This document shows, piece by piece, positions 47,823 through 55,838 of a stretch of 64,000 nt of DNA. Position numbers and translations under genes: made by a program. Origin of the DNA: Rhizobium sp. NZLR1. Its GTDB lineage: Bacteria; Pseudomonadota; Alphaproteobacteria; Rhizobiales; Rhizobiaceae. The notes under the pieces are model-generated. The model had not been told where the DNA came from and did not search any database. It saw nothing but the letters and a program-made list of their open reading frames with translations. Position 1 is the first letter of the stretch. Every line of letters starts with the position of its first letter. The stretch is taken from positions 4,338,001-4,402,000 of the forward strand of contig NZ_CP071632.1 of assembly GCF_017357385.1 (NCBI RefSeq). The letters are read 5' to 3'.

Positions 47823-48648
47823 CTATTTCGACGAACTAGAGAGATAGTCCCAGTCGATAGGCATGCTGTCGACATAATCTTGCGCACTTAAGTCGGCCAA
47901 GGTTTGCATGATGAAAAGCGGACTAGCCCTGTTGTATTTGGCGGGCCATAGCACACCGTCAAAAAGCGACTTCAACACATCATTTATCTTTTCGTTAGAG
48001 ATCAGCCTCCGAACCTCTGGGTGCAATATCGCTCTGAAGCCAACCTCAACTACCTTCGCATCCCAATCCGGTGCGGCGGTTGCGCGAATGCTCGCAATTG
48101 AACGCAACGCCTTTCCGTTATCCGAGTCCCTATCGTGCCACTTTTGCATTTTGCTTCGGATGGCGCCGAGCACCTCGTCGTTGAAATCATCAGGGAAAGC
48201 AAACCGACCGTGCTTACGAGCCAGCGCCTCGCCAAAACGGTTCCTCTCGGCATCGTCACTAAATCCGACTTCGCGTTTTAGCCTTCAAAACGCTCTTTGG
48301 CACTGTCATCATGCGGTTTAGATCGATAACGACAGTCGCTTTAGGAGGGTGTTGAAGCTTCGCGGCAACTGGCGTTCGACCGCTTTGAATTTCCTTCAGA
48401 AAGCTGTCAGTGACTTCCCGGAGCGGGCAAACCACAACACTCTCTTTGCCGGGTCCAAAATTGACGATGTCGCAGGTCTGGCTAATGACGACGAAACCCG
48501 GCACATCCAGCCCGAATGGCACAAGTTCGCCGTCTTCAACACTGTCAACCACCAAGAATTGCTTGATGTCGACCGTGTAGTCGCCCTGGCGCCACTTGTC
48601 CAAAGCTGACTTATCTATTTCCGAAGACGAACCTACCGTCGAAGTCAT
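47823..48648 (-). pseudogene. Unknown island protein, third gene of the operon, with a one-base frameshift
   Basis: Read from ATG 48648 the first part (MTSTVGSSSEIDKSALDKW..., with VVISQTCDIVNFGPGKE near residues 52-68) ends early at a TAG after KAKTRSRI. Shifting frame at the four-T run 48276-48279 (A on the coding strand) continues smoothly as REVGFSDDAERNRFGEALARK... to the stop at 47823, giving about 275 residues. One surplus A explains the break. It lies 8 bases after the HTH gene, so it belongs to the same operon. No domain is recognised; the QTCDI motif with Cys is its most distinctive feature. Broken gene or base-calling error cannot be separated here. Confidence 0.7.
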
Positions 48649-48656
48649 TCAGCTCT

Positions 48657-49385
48657 CTACAATTTCTTGAGCCGAAGCCTCTTTCCAGTTTCTCGGCCAA
48701 CAAACCCTTCTGCCGAATCACCAATGTCGTCAGAAGCGATAAGTCTATCGTACCACTCATCTGCAAATTTTGAGTGTGTTTGATCTTTTTTCTTCCACAG
48801 CGCGTCTGGTCGGCCCGGTCCTTTGGCTGTCAAAGTTCGAACGCGGTCGTATTCGCCAGCTTCAAGGAGCGCGAAAATCGAAAATCCGTTTCCGCTGGCA
48901 AAAAGAAGATTCTGATTATCTTCGACCGATCCCCGATCAATATGCTGCAACGTCGCAAGCAATTTGGAAATTCGCTCCCGGTTCACCAGCGATACCTTTA
49001 GGCCATTCTGCCAGTCATAAAATGCCTGTCTTGAGCAACCTAACAGTCGGCTCAATTGATCAACGCTTACGCCGAGCAGCCGCCGGATTTCAGCGATCTG
49101 GGCCGAAGCGTCTTGAGGCTTAAATTCGCCGCTTACGGGTTCGACCGGCTTAACCTTCTCAAACGTCGAAGTCGTGTTTCGGCCAATGCGTGCAGCGATG
49201 GAGTACCAATCACTTGCAGTCCAACCGGATACCGTGGAAGAGGCAAAATTGCCTCCAACTATCAAAACTTTTGCGCCGGCATCGAACACAACAATAGGAG
49301 GATTACGGCGGTCAGCGCATGGAGATGTTCCTAGGCGCCGTTCTACTACCATTTCGGGATCGCCATAGGGGACTTCAGCAATCAT
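48657..49385 (-). CDS. Helix-turn-helix protein, second gene of the island operon
   Basis: Protein of 242 residues. Residues about 1-90 are of unknown fold. An XRE/Cro-like helix-turn-helix follows at about 95-145 (IAEIRRLLGVSVDQLSRLLGC and SRQAFYDWQNGL). The C-terminal 100 residues contain NLLFASGNGFSIFALLEAGEYD and a basic tail. The HTH in the middle with domains on both sides is unlike a simple repressor, so it may be a scaffold or sensor of the operon. Its ATG overlaps the stop of the TIGR04255-type gene by one base (TGATG). A/T-rich relative to the chromosome. Confidence 0.75.
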   Translation of the reverse strand: MIAEVPYGDPEMVVERRLGTSPCADRRNPPIVVFDAGAKVLIVGGNFASSTVSGWTASDWYSIAARIGRNTTSTFEKVKPVEPVSGEFKPQDASAQIAEIRRLLGVSVDQLSRLLGCSRQAFYDWQNGLKVSLVNRERISKLLATLQHIDRGSVEDNQNLLFASGNGFSIFALLEAGEYDRVRTLTAKGPGRPDALWKKKDQTHSKFADEWYDRLIASDDIGDSAEGFVGRETGKRLRLKKL

Positions 49386-50188
49386 CAGATCTCACCCCCA
49401 AATCTCCGCAAGAATTCCTCGGTAACAGCCCACCTAAAGAAACTGTAGCATCGTGCCGCCTTTCGTTCCGCATCAAAGACGAGTTCATCGACGCGAAACT
49501 GACGAGGAGCAACGTGATGCTCGTGGGAAACGTCAATATCCAAGAACCACGATTCATCATCGATCTGTGGCATGACTTCGGGTTCATGACTGCCGTGAGC
49601 CGGTAGAATCCCCCATTTTACAAGAAGGTTCCCCTCGTCAACCCTGCAGGCAACCTCAGATACCGAGTAATTGAACGAGCTACGAAGCTCAGTAGCGCTG
49701 AGACCAGCCATTTCGTGGCGCAGCATATCGCGGATATTCCCGAGGGCTGAAGTTGGGACGCGATCCACATACCGCACCCCGACCCGCCAGACGTGAGTCG
49801 GCCGGATCGTCTCTTCCAGGGCGTCCAATACGAATGTCAATCGCTTCAGAAAATCCGCTCTAGACGAATATTTCTTGGTCTCAAGAGCAACGAAATTAGC
49901 GCCAAGCGAAATTCGCCAATTGGCGTCGGCATCCGAAAGCCGCCACAACTGATCCTGATTGGATTGAAGAGCATGCGGGAGAACATTGAACGTCTGGACC
50001 AAATCACTAGAGAACAGAGGGTAGGAGGCGCGCACCTTCTCCTGAAAACCGCCAATGAAATTGATATCCCTGACTTGAACAATTTCAGGAAATCTCACTT
50101 GGCAGAGCACAGATGCAAGAGGCGCGTTGGATAAGGGAATCTCTTTTGGTGCCTCGCCGTGCAGCGGGTCAAAGTCTTCTGAATCCAT
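49385..50188 (-). CDS. TIGR04255-family protein, first gene of the island operon
   Basis: Protein of 267 residues matching the sporadically distributed TIGR04255 family as I recall it: an N-terminal IPLSNAPLASVLCQVRFPEI, a central LETKKYSSRADFLKRL and RVGVRYVDRVPTSA, and a C-terminal LDIDVSHEHH. The family has no established function and is patchily spread, often in mobile DNA. It is the promoter-proximal gene of a three-gene transcript reading toward the tRNA. Upstream lie tandem 12-bp repeats that could be its operator. Confidence 0.75.
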   Translation of the reverse strand: MDSEDFDPLHGEAPKEIPLSNAPLASVLCQVRFPEIVQVRDINFIGGFQEKVRASYPLFSSDLVQTFNVLPHALQSNQDQLWRLSDADANWRISLGANFVALETKKYSSRADFLKRLTFVLDALEETIRPTHVWRVGVRYVDRVPTSALGNIRDMLRHEMAGLSATELRSSFNYSVSEVACRVDEGNLLVKWGILPAHGSHEPEVMPQIDDESWFLDIDVSHEHHVAPRQFRVDELVFDAERKAARCYSFFRWAVTEEFLRRFGGEI

Positions 50189-50225
50189 GTGGCGGCTATC
50201 CCAGGGGTGATTTGCACACTGTATC

Positions 50226-50249
50226 GAGTGTCAAGTAGAGTGTAAAGTA
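50226..50249. repeat. Tandem 12-bp repeat upstream of the three-gene operon
   Basis: GAGTGTCAAGTA and GAGTGTAAAGTA follow each other directly, and a related TGTGTTGACAA comes next (50250-50260). It lies 38 bases upstream of the TIGR04255-type start codon; the spacing of about one helical turn fits an operator for a small DNA-binding protein. Confidence 0.6.
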
Positions 50250-50453
50250 TGTGTTGACAACCAGTATTTGCCCGGGAATTTTCACGGTTAAAGGTAACGT
50301 TTCATTAAGCGGTTGAATTTGCTTTTAATTAAAGAGAATTACACGAAGACGACATAGATTTCGGGTTTTGAGCCTTCACCTTGGCGTGGCCGATAAGCGG
50401 TTTCGCGGCTAAATCGTAACCGTGCCTCCGCCGGGGCCTGTGCCGCAAACGAG

Positions 50454-50660
50454 TTATTTCAGCAGGTATCCGTTGGCTGAAAGCCACTCACGGAGGATGC
50501 GACGAATAGCCTCCGAACGTGTGGGCGCGTCAGCTTCCTTCTCAACAAATTTGTCGAGTGCTGCGCCGATCTCATCTGCGAGCCGGACACCCGTAATCGG
50601 GGTTTTGCCGGTCGCGGGTCTTCCTCGCATTTTATGTTTAACATTAATTGACTTTGACAT
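50454..50660 (-). CDS. Ribbon-helix-helix (CopG-like) regulator
   Basis: Protein of 68 residues from ATG 50660 (MSKSINVKHKMRGRPATGK); ATG 50630 (MRGRPATG) is an alternative. TPITGVRLADEIGAALDKFVE and ADAPTRSEAIRRILREWL form a ribbon-helix-helix, with the strand TGVRL and the RSEAIRRIL helix. Such proteins act as repressors or antitoxins. It is divergent from the next gene, with AT-rich palindromic sequence (TTTATGTTATACACAAA) between, a likely shared operator. No toxin gene is adjacent. Confidence 0.8.
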   Translation of the reverse strand: MSKSINVKHKMRGRPATGKTPITGVRLADEIGAALDKFVEKEADAPTRSEAIRRILREWLSANGYLLK

Positions 50661-50744
50661 ATTTATGTTATACACAAATTCCGGATCGATAGGAAGATCG
50701 AATCTCCCGCCAACTCCGAGCAAGCCCAAAAAAGGTTAACGCAC

Positions 50745-51332
50745 ATGGCCGAAGTCCTCACCGTCATATCCGCCGCCACGATGACAAGTCCGGCGGATGC
50801 ACTTCTCGTCGCGATCAATGCCTACCGCAATGGCCTGGCAGCGTACGACGCGGCCGAAGATAATAATTTTCCGTTGGATGGAGGCGAGGACGATCTATAT
50901 GCGGCTTTGATAAGCGGTCCTGATACCTTTTTAACGAACTGGCAGAGCCCCGCCATGAGCCATGAGGCCGCGCTCGCGGCGATATCTCTGGCGGAGCGCG
51001 AGCGGGCGATCTTTGTAAGTAGCCCGGTAGCTGACGCCATGGAAGCAGCGGCCATCGGCTATTGGAGGCACGCCGGGGGCTCACGGTTGATGGCCAGCGC
51101 CGCGGACGAGACCCAACATGTAAGCCTTAGCGACCTGTCACCTGACGAGTTGGTCAGAGCGCCTGATGCCGCCAACTACCTCAAAGTTTCAGAGACTACA
51201 CTTGCTCGCTGGCGAAGCGCGAAACGTGGCCCGGTTTACGCCAAGATCGGCGGCAACGTCGCATACACAGTTTCGGCGTTGCGGGATTACGTGTCGAAAA
51301 GCGAGCGCAAAGGCACCCGGCCCGATAAGTAG
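50745..51332 (+). CDS. Protein with C-terminal excisionase-like (HTH_17) DNA-binding domain
   Basis: Protein of 195 residues. The last 60 residues (LVRAPDAANYLKVSETTLARWR, then YAKIGGNVAYTVSALRDYV) form the MerR-like winged helix found in excisionases and AlpA regulators. The first 120 residues are acidic and helical and unrecognised (YRNGLAAYDAAEDNNF, then MSHEAALAAISLAERERAIF). It may control the element or its excision. It starts with AAAGG upstream, divergent from the RHH gene. Confidence 0.75.
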   Translation: MAEVLTVISAATMTSPADALLVAINAYRNGLAAYDAAEDNNFPLDGGEDDLYAALISGPDTFLTNWQSPAMSHEAALAAISLAERERAIFVSSPVADAMEAAAIGYWRHAGGSRLMASAADETQHVSLSDLSPDELVRAPDAANYLKVSETTLARWRSAKRGPVYAKIGGNVAYTVSALRDYVSKSERKGTRPDK

Positions 51333-51416
51333 GAGGGCGGCGGCTCCTCACTAGCGAAGCTGCGGGCTACCTTTTCGGAAAGCGATCAACTAGTCTCGTT
51401 CACCAAGGTAAGGAAA

Positions 51417-51809
51417 ATGGCTAGGAAGCAGATCACAATAGCAGCCCAATTCATCACCACGGCCACCGGTGACCGCCTCGCGGTTATCCCGGAAGCTGAG
51501 TATCAGCGATTGATTGAAGCGCTTGAGGATCGCGCGGACGCCGAAGCGGTGCGAGTATTTAACCAGCGCCTCGCCGATGGCGAAGAAGAATTGATGCCCG
51601 CCGAATTCGCAAACCGGATCATTAATGGCGAAAGTCAGATCCGAGTCTGGCGTGAGTTCCGCTCGATGACCGCCCGCGAGCTTGCCGAGAAGGCCGGGAT
51701 AAGCGCGGGGTTCCTTTCGCAGATTGAAAAGGGTGGGCGCGACGGTAGCTTCGAGACCATCAAAAAGATTGCCACCGCTCTTGAGATTTCCGTGAACGAC
51801 CTCTGTTAA
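51417..51809 (+). CDS. XRE-family regulator with antitoxin-like N-terminus
   Basis: Protein of 130 residues. Residues 75-130 are a Cro/C1 helix-turn-helix (TARELAEKAGISAGFLSQIE). Residues 10-65 (ATGDRLAVIPEAEYQRLIEALED) resemble the N-terminus of chromosomal and prophage antitoxin-type regulators. TAAGGAAA precedes the ATG. No toxin candidate is next to it: 84 bases upstream is the HTH_17 gene, and downstream is a convergent truncated gene. It may act as the element's repressor. Confidence 0.82.
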   Translation: MARKQITIAAQFITTATGDRLAVIPEAEYQRLIEALEDRADAEAVRVFNQRLADGEEELMPAEFANRIINGESQIRVWREFRSMTARELAEKAGISAGFLSQIEKGGRDGSFETIKKIATALEISVNDLC

Positions 51810-51885
51810 GCGATTTGCATGCCCAGCCTTTGCCCGCCGGCGTATGAATGACGCATAGGCCGGCGGTGATAACCGGACGGCTGGG

Positions 51886-53067
51886 TTACGTTGTCTGCGC
51901 CAAGATAGGAACCGGTTCGTTCGTCAAGGCGAAGGCGTTCGCCAAGAGCGCGGTTCGGGCCGCCGGATAGTTCGCGGGGTCCTGGAAGGTGCGATTATTC
52001 TTGATCGCTTCTGCCGCGATTTGCCCGAGGCTTTGGCCAGTCTGCATCGCGGTGAATTCCATTCGGCCCGCGCCAAACGCGACATGGCTTGCAGAGAGCC
52101 CGAAGGACACGAACCCGTTGGTGCAATCGCCGGGCTTCGGCGTGCAAACTTCGAGCGGCAGCGGGAACATGCCATCGGACCCGCCGAGATCGACAGCCAT
52201 ACCGCCCTCGCTCGCAACGATCCAAACTCCGGCCGTCTTTTCTAAGGCGATATATTGGATTGCATGCGAGTCCATGAAATAGGAGATCATGGAAACCGTG
52301 TTGGTTGAAATCGAGGGGACGCCACCGTCGCCACGCGTCAGTTCGGTGCCAAGCAACTTCGCTACACCATCGAGACGAAGAGCCTCGCGGACATACATCT
52401 GCGGGTTCATGCCAACGGTATCGTTTTCGTGCGGGCTGAAATAGTGATCCGATACGAAGCCCCAGCTCAGGCAGTTCGTTTTCAAGGCCGCCGGGATCCG
52501 GGGGTCGGTGCCGTGCTGCATCAGATACAGCATGCCGACAATCCAATTCCAGTGTGCCTTCCAGATCGCTTCGCGCGCGGAATACGAAGCGAGCGGGTAA
52601 TCCCAATTCCTGCCGAGAAAATCCGTTGAAGGCGCCGCCGGCCCCGCCCTGTTGTTCACATCAAACTTGCTTTCACCATTTGCGGTGTAGAAGGCGTCAG
52701 CCTTGAAGTAGTCAAAGAAGCTGACCTTGGTGGGGTTCGCCGCCATGAAACGCAGAAGCACCTCGTAATCCGCGACGTCGTATCCCGGAGGAGGAGTGGT
52801 CGGCAACGGCTTCCGCCACTTCGCCGAGTTCGTCATTGTCATGCGGAAGTTGTATGCCTGAATTTTATCGTCTGCGGTGCCCGCCGCGGGAAGCGTGTTG
52901 AGCCCCGGCGTGAACGTGGAACGAACCGCGGTAAGCATGTTGATGGGGCCGGATGCGGGAACCCCTGGAGTCTTCCAAGGATCCACACCATCGTATTCGA
53001 TGAACGAAGAATCGACACGTCGCGGTCCGCGAAGGGTCATTCCACCAGCGGAGTGAAGAGTTTTCAT
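51886..53067 (-). pseudogene. FAD-dependent oxidoreductase, N-terminally truncated
   Basis: A frame of 393 codons encodes the C-terminal two thirds of a PF12831-type FAD oxidoreductase: YDGVDPWKTPGVPASGPINM, DDKIQAYNFRMTMT, GRNWDYPLASYSAREAIWKAHW and a C-terminal CTNGFVSFGLSASHVAFGAGR, MEFTAMQTGQSLGQIAAEAI. The N-terminal Rossmann fold that binds FAD (GxGxxG) is missing. Upstream the DNA changes to a phage-protein fragment in another frame. ATG 53067 is only the first Met of the open frame. Enzyme activity is not expected; an unusual stand-alone role cannot be excluded. Confidence 0.75.
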
Positions 53068-53323
53068 CTGCGCCGAGGGCCATAATCATCTTGGCCTTTG
53101 ACCAGATGCTTGAACCATCGATCTGCTTTTTCAGCCGCTTGATGAAGCGGTTCCGCGATCTCTTATCACCCCCGCTCGGAGCGGTGGCGAAGGCGGCGAC
53201 GAGATTTTCGGTCTCCGCCTCATAAGTGTATGCCTTGAGGGATGGCAGCCCTCCGCCGCGCCTTCTTAAGGAGGCGGCGAGGCCAAGAGAAAACGCGGAA
53301 CCGGGACCGATGTGGAAGCCCAT
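53030..53323 (-). pseudogene. N-terminal fragment of a prophage-type protein
   Basis: From ATG 53323 the frame reads MGFHIGPGSAFSLGLAASLRR, then LVAAFATAPSGGDKRSRNRF and IDGSSIWSKAKMIMALGADE. This resembles the start of phage virion-associated proteins (Gly-rich N-terminus, then a module of the type AARQALINT..WSKLD), from memory. It loses the pattern near 53030, where the FAD-oxidoreductase fragment begins in another frame. The junction marks a deletion or recombination. Confidence 0.55.
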
Positions 53324-53367
53324 AATGTGTGTCTCATCGCAAGAGTTTCTAACTCCCGCAATGTCCC

Positions 53368-54048
53368 ATGTCCGCTTTTGGCCACCAATCTCGTAAAAGG
53401 GAATCCGGTGGCAATTCAGCAAAGCGAATCAGCGATATACTCGTCTTCCACAACTGCCAGGGGTCAATAGTCATATTTGCAGTTGTCGCGCGGCGATTGT
53501 TAAAGCATATCTCGCATCGATATTTTGCGGGCGGTGCAGCTTTGAACAATTTCCATGCGGCGAAAGCCCGTTACGATCAAAACCGATTTGACTCCTGTCA
53601 CAAGGCGGTCACCAACTTACGTGGGGTAATTGGTATCGAATTTCGCATATCGGACTTAAGCCGAAGCGCGCTTGAGGCGGTGAAAAGTCAATGGGGCTCA
53701 TCAGATTTTCCTTGGCAGCAGATTCACGAATCGTACCGCGAGCCCGATTGCATAAAAATTGCTTTCTGGGTCGGTGAGAGATTGTGCGGGCTTGCTATCG
53801 GCACTACATCGGGTCAGTCTTTGAGACTCAGGTTTCTTGAAGGATCACCGGATCCCAACTGTCCTCTCAAAGGTCTTCGGATTCTAATTGCATTAGAAGT
53901 GATGGCGCTCTATGGTCAGATGCGGGGCAAGCGAGAGCTCGTTCTGGAACCAATTAATGAAAAACTCATTGATGTGTATGAGAATACATACGGGTTTGAA
54001 GTGGTTCGACCGGCAAGAGGAACGCCCTTTTGCAAAAAGGGAATATGA
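53368..54048 (+). CDS. GNAT-like acetyltransferase candidate
   Basis: The frame holds up to 226 residues, but the first part (before about 53545) overlaps the opposite-strand phage fragment and looks non-coding. A TTG at 53545 (LNNFHAAKARYDQNRFD) is a plausible start. The second half reads FRISDLSRSALEAVKSQWGS, IAFWVGERLCGLAIGTTSGQ, GLRILIALEVMALYGQMRGKREL and VLEPINEKLIDVYENTYGFE, which follows the GNAT order beta4-helix3 and a final YENTYGFE motif. A/T-rich. The next small gene starts 1 base after its stop codon, so the two are coupled. Confidence 0.65.
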   Translation: MSAFGHQSRKRESGGNSAKRISDILVFHNCQGSIVIFAVVARRLLKHISHRYFAGGAALNNFHAAKARYDQNRFDSCHKAVTNLRGVIGIEFRISDLSRSALEAVKSQWGSSDFPWQQIHESYREPDCIKIAFWVGERLCGLAIGTTSGQSLRLRFLEGSPDPNCPLKGLRILIALEVMALYGQMRGKRELVLEPINEKLIDVYENTYGFEVVRPARGTPFCKKGI

Positions 54049-54049
54049 G

Positions 54050-54247
54050 ATGAACGCTGTAAAGAAAGTTTCAGCCGCATTTTCGCGAGTTTGGTTCACA
54101 CCGAAGGCTCTTCCGGAACCGGAGCCTACGTATGGAAAACCGCGCCCTGCAACAGGTTTCTTTGCTAACCTCAGTGACGATCAGAAGAAGCGCGCGTTGG
54201 CGTATCGCGGTGATGAAAAGCACGGCGATCCAAATTTCGCTCGCTAA
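54050..54247 (+). CDS. Small hypothetical protein coupled to the GNAT-like gene
   Basis: Protein of 65 residues: MNAVKKVSAAFSRVWFTPKA, then YGKPRPATGFFANLSDDQKK and a C-terminal GDEKHGDPNFAR. It is basic at the start and hydrophilic. I do not recognise it. It begins directly after the acetyltransferase stop and is followed by a strong terminator, so the two genes form a compact cassette. Confidence 0.6.
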   Translation: MNAVKKVSAAFSRVWFTPKALPEPEPTYGKPRPATGFFANLSDDQKKRALAYRGDEKHGDPNFAR

Positions 54248-54256
54248 CGCGACACC

Positions 54257-54282
54257 AAGCCCCGTTTAGCGGGGCTTTTTTG
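54257..54282 (+). terminator. Rho-independent terminator after the GNAT cassette
   Basis: AAGCCCC (54257-54263) pairs with GGGGCTT (54271-54277) and continues as TTTTT. It is a textbook terminator 10 bases after the small gene. Confidence 0.93.
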
Positions 54283-54501
54283 TATCCGTGACAACACCAA
54301 TAACCGCACATCGACCGAGGCGGATCTACTGGACACGGAATCATGTTGAAGCGTATGGATTTTCCTGACTCGCCCACCCCACGAGGCCTATGCACTATGC
54401 GTGGTTCATAACCATCCTGAGAGAGTCTGTCGCTAGCGAAAGCCTGCGCGGCCACGTTCCCCGCAGGTGCCGGTAGTGGGGGAAGGACCCGACGATGTTC
54501 T

Positions 54502-54750
54502 CTACAATCTCTGCAACGCATGCACGTATTCTCTGATCTCCGGAGCGTCTAACTCCAGCCACGCGACCAAAGCGTCCGCATATTGAATTGCTTGCAGTGC
54601 GAGATCGTTATGGCGTGTTTCAAAAAGAATCTTCGGCGGGAGACCATTAGAAACCAGTCCGCCAAGCACTTGCGCGGCGAAGAATTCACGCTTTGTCAGC
54701 CCCGAAGGCGGTGCCACTGGGTTTATTGTTGCTTTCCGGTTTTTGCTCAC
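54502..54750 (-). CDS. Hypothetical island protein
   Basis: Protein of 82 residues: MSKNRKATINPVAPPSGLTK then REFFAAQVLGGLVSNGLPPK and YADALVAWLELDAPEIREYV. It resembles small proteins often found in phage early regions (the REFFAA..L.G... pattern), but no function is known. It is the last gene of the minus-strand train that starts near 59.3 kb. Confidence 0.65.
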   Translation of the reverse strand: MSKNRKATINPVAPPSGLTKREFFAAQVLGGLVSNGLPPKILFETRHNDLALQAIQYADALVAWLELDAPEIREYVHALQRL

Positions 54751-54924
54751 AGCAATCTCGTTTCATGGATGTTGAGGGGTGCGCCACCGACCCCGTTGAC
54801 TGGACCGGCGGCGCGAGGTGGGCTGAGGATTGGATAGACCCACCTATCTGAAAGGGGTGCGCCGCCAGGCGATGAGGACGGAGCCCGGCGGCACGGTCGG
54901 GGTTGACGGCCCAACCATCTGAAT

Positions 54925-55245
54925 TCAGTCAGGCTCGAAATCGAGAGGCGGCAAGGACTGCGCATCCTTGATAGCCTTTGCCCACATCGCGTTCCGGTCA
55001 ACAGGAGCGGCGCGCCGAGCAACATTCACCGGGGTCACAGCCACCACCGGCGTCGCAGAAGGGGAAGCGATGGCACATGCAGCCTGACTCGGACGTATCG
55101 CCTTTGACCACATCGCCGACCGGTCCGGCTCTCGCTCGTGTGCTCTCTTGCCGCGAATGCCAGCATCCGCCGGTTTGGCCATCTTGGCCCGACCGCCCAG
55201 CAGGAGCGCGGCGCGGAGGGCAGATGGGGTTGGTTTCTCGGTCAT
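54925..55245 (-). CDS. Hypothetical island protein with internal repeat
   Basis: Protein of 106 residues with an imperfect repeat: DRSAMWSKAIRPSQ at about 41-54 and DRNAMWAKAIKDAQ near the C-terminus, joined by an Ala/Pro/Val linker. The repeat suggests a short peptide that binds the same partner twice. No homologue is recognised. Its ATG overlaps the previous gene's stop (ATGA). Confidence 0.6.
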   Translation of the reverse strand: MTEKPTPSALRAALLLGGRAKMAKPADAGIRGKRAHEREPDRSAMWSKAIRPSQAACAIASPSATPVVAVTPVNVARRAAPVDRNAMWAKAIKDAQSLPPLDFEPD

Positions 55246-55838
55246 ACGGTTTCCGCCAAGTAGATTTCCGGACGCGCGTCACGGCGACGATGGACAACGA
55301 TTCCGGCGCTCTCAGCTTCACGGATGAGATGTTCCTCGGCGCGTTCGGCCGCATCGATATCTGCGTCGATTTTACGAAGTTTTGCCGCACGTTCCGATTC
55401 GGAAAGGCCGTCGCCGGGACTTGCTGCAATGGCATGAGCCAGAAGCGCCGCCTCGATCTGATTACGAAAGCCTAGAACGCACAGACCCCCGACCCCTTGA
55501 AAGGTATTGGGCGTCGCAAAGAATCCACCGCCACCGCCACTACCCGCGATGCCGGACAAATGGAAAACGCCATCGGCATTCGGCGCCATCTTGCCGCTCG
55601 CCGAAGAACGAAACGTAGAAGGAACCCAGCGTCGCATCGCTTCACCTTCAAGGTGGTCAAGGTGCAGCTTGATTTTTGCCGCCGTCTCCTCGCGAGAGAT
55701 TGGCGCTTCCTCGATGTGGAAGCGTTCCCCGTTGAGTTTGAACAGCTCGTTACGAAGCTCTTCCACGGCGAGCTGCAAATCGGTGCGGGCATCGACGGCC
55801 TTCTTTGAGGCGGCGCGAAGTTTGTCCAATATCTTCAC
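55242..55838 (-). CDS. Hypothetical island protein, coiled-coil
   Basis: Protein of 198 residues starting at GTG 55838 (VKILDKLRAASKKAVDARTD), whose GTGA overlaps the previous stop. The first 60 residues and the last 60 (SERAAKLRKIDADIDAAERAEEH) are heptad-rich and probably coiled; the middle is Gly-rich (GIAGSGGGGGFF). Function unknown. Similar coiled-coil genes are found in phage and satellite early regions. Confidence 0.65.
   Translation of the reverse strand: MKILDKLRAASKKAVDARTDLQLAVEELRNELFKLNGERFHIEEAPISREETAAKIKLHLDHLEGEAMRRWVPSTFRSSASGKMAPNADGVFHLSGIAGSGGGGGFFATPNTFQGVGGLCVLGFRNQIEAALLAHAIAASPGDGLSESERAAKLRKIDADIDAAERAEEHLIREAESAGIVVHRRRDARPEIYLAETV

Noticed and set aside
47823..48648. 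Two separate genes (48259-48648 and 47823-48173)
   Set aside because: The sequence between them is coding in the second frame without a start or ribosome site, and one base restores a single frame, so one frameshifted gene is simpler.
50226..50260. CRISPR-like repeats
   Set aside because: Only two or three 12-bp units without spacers and no cas genes; more like an operator.
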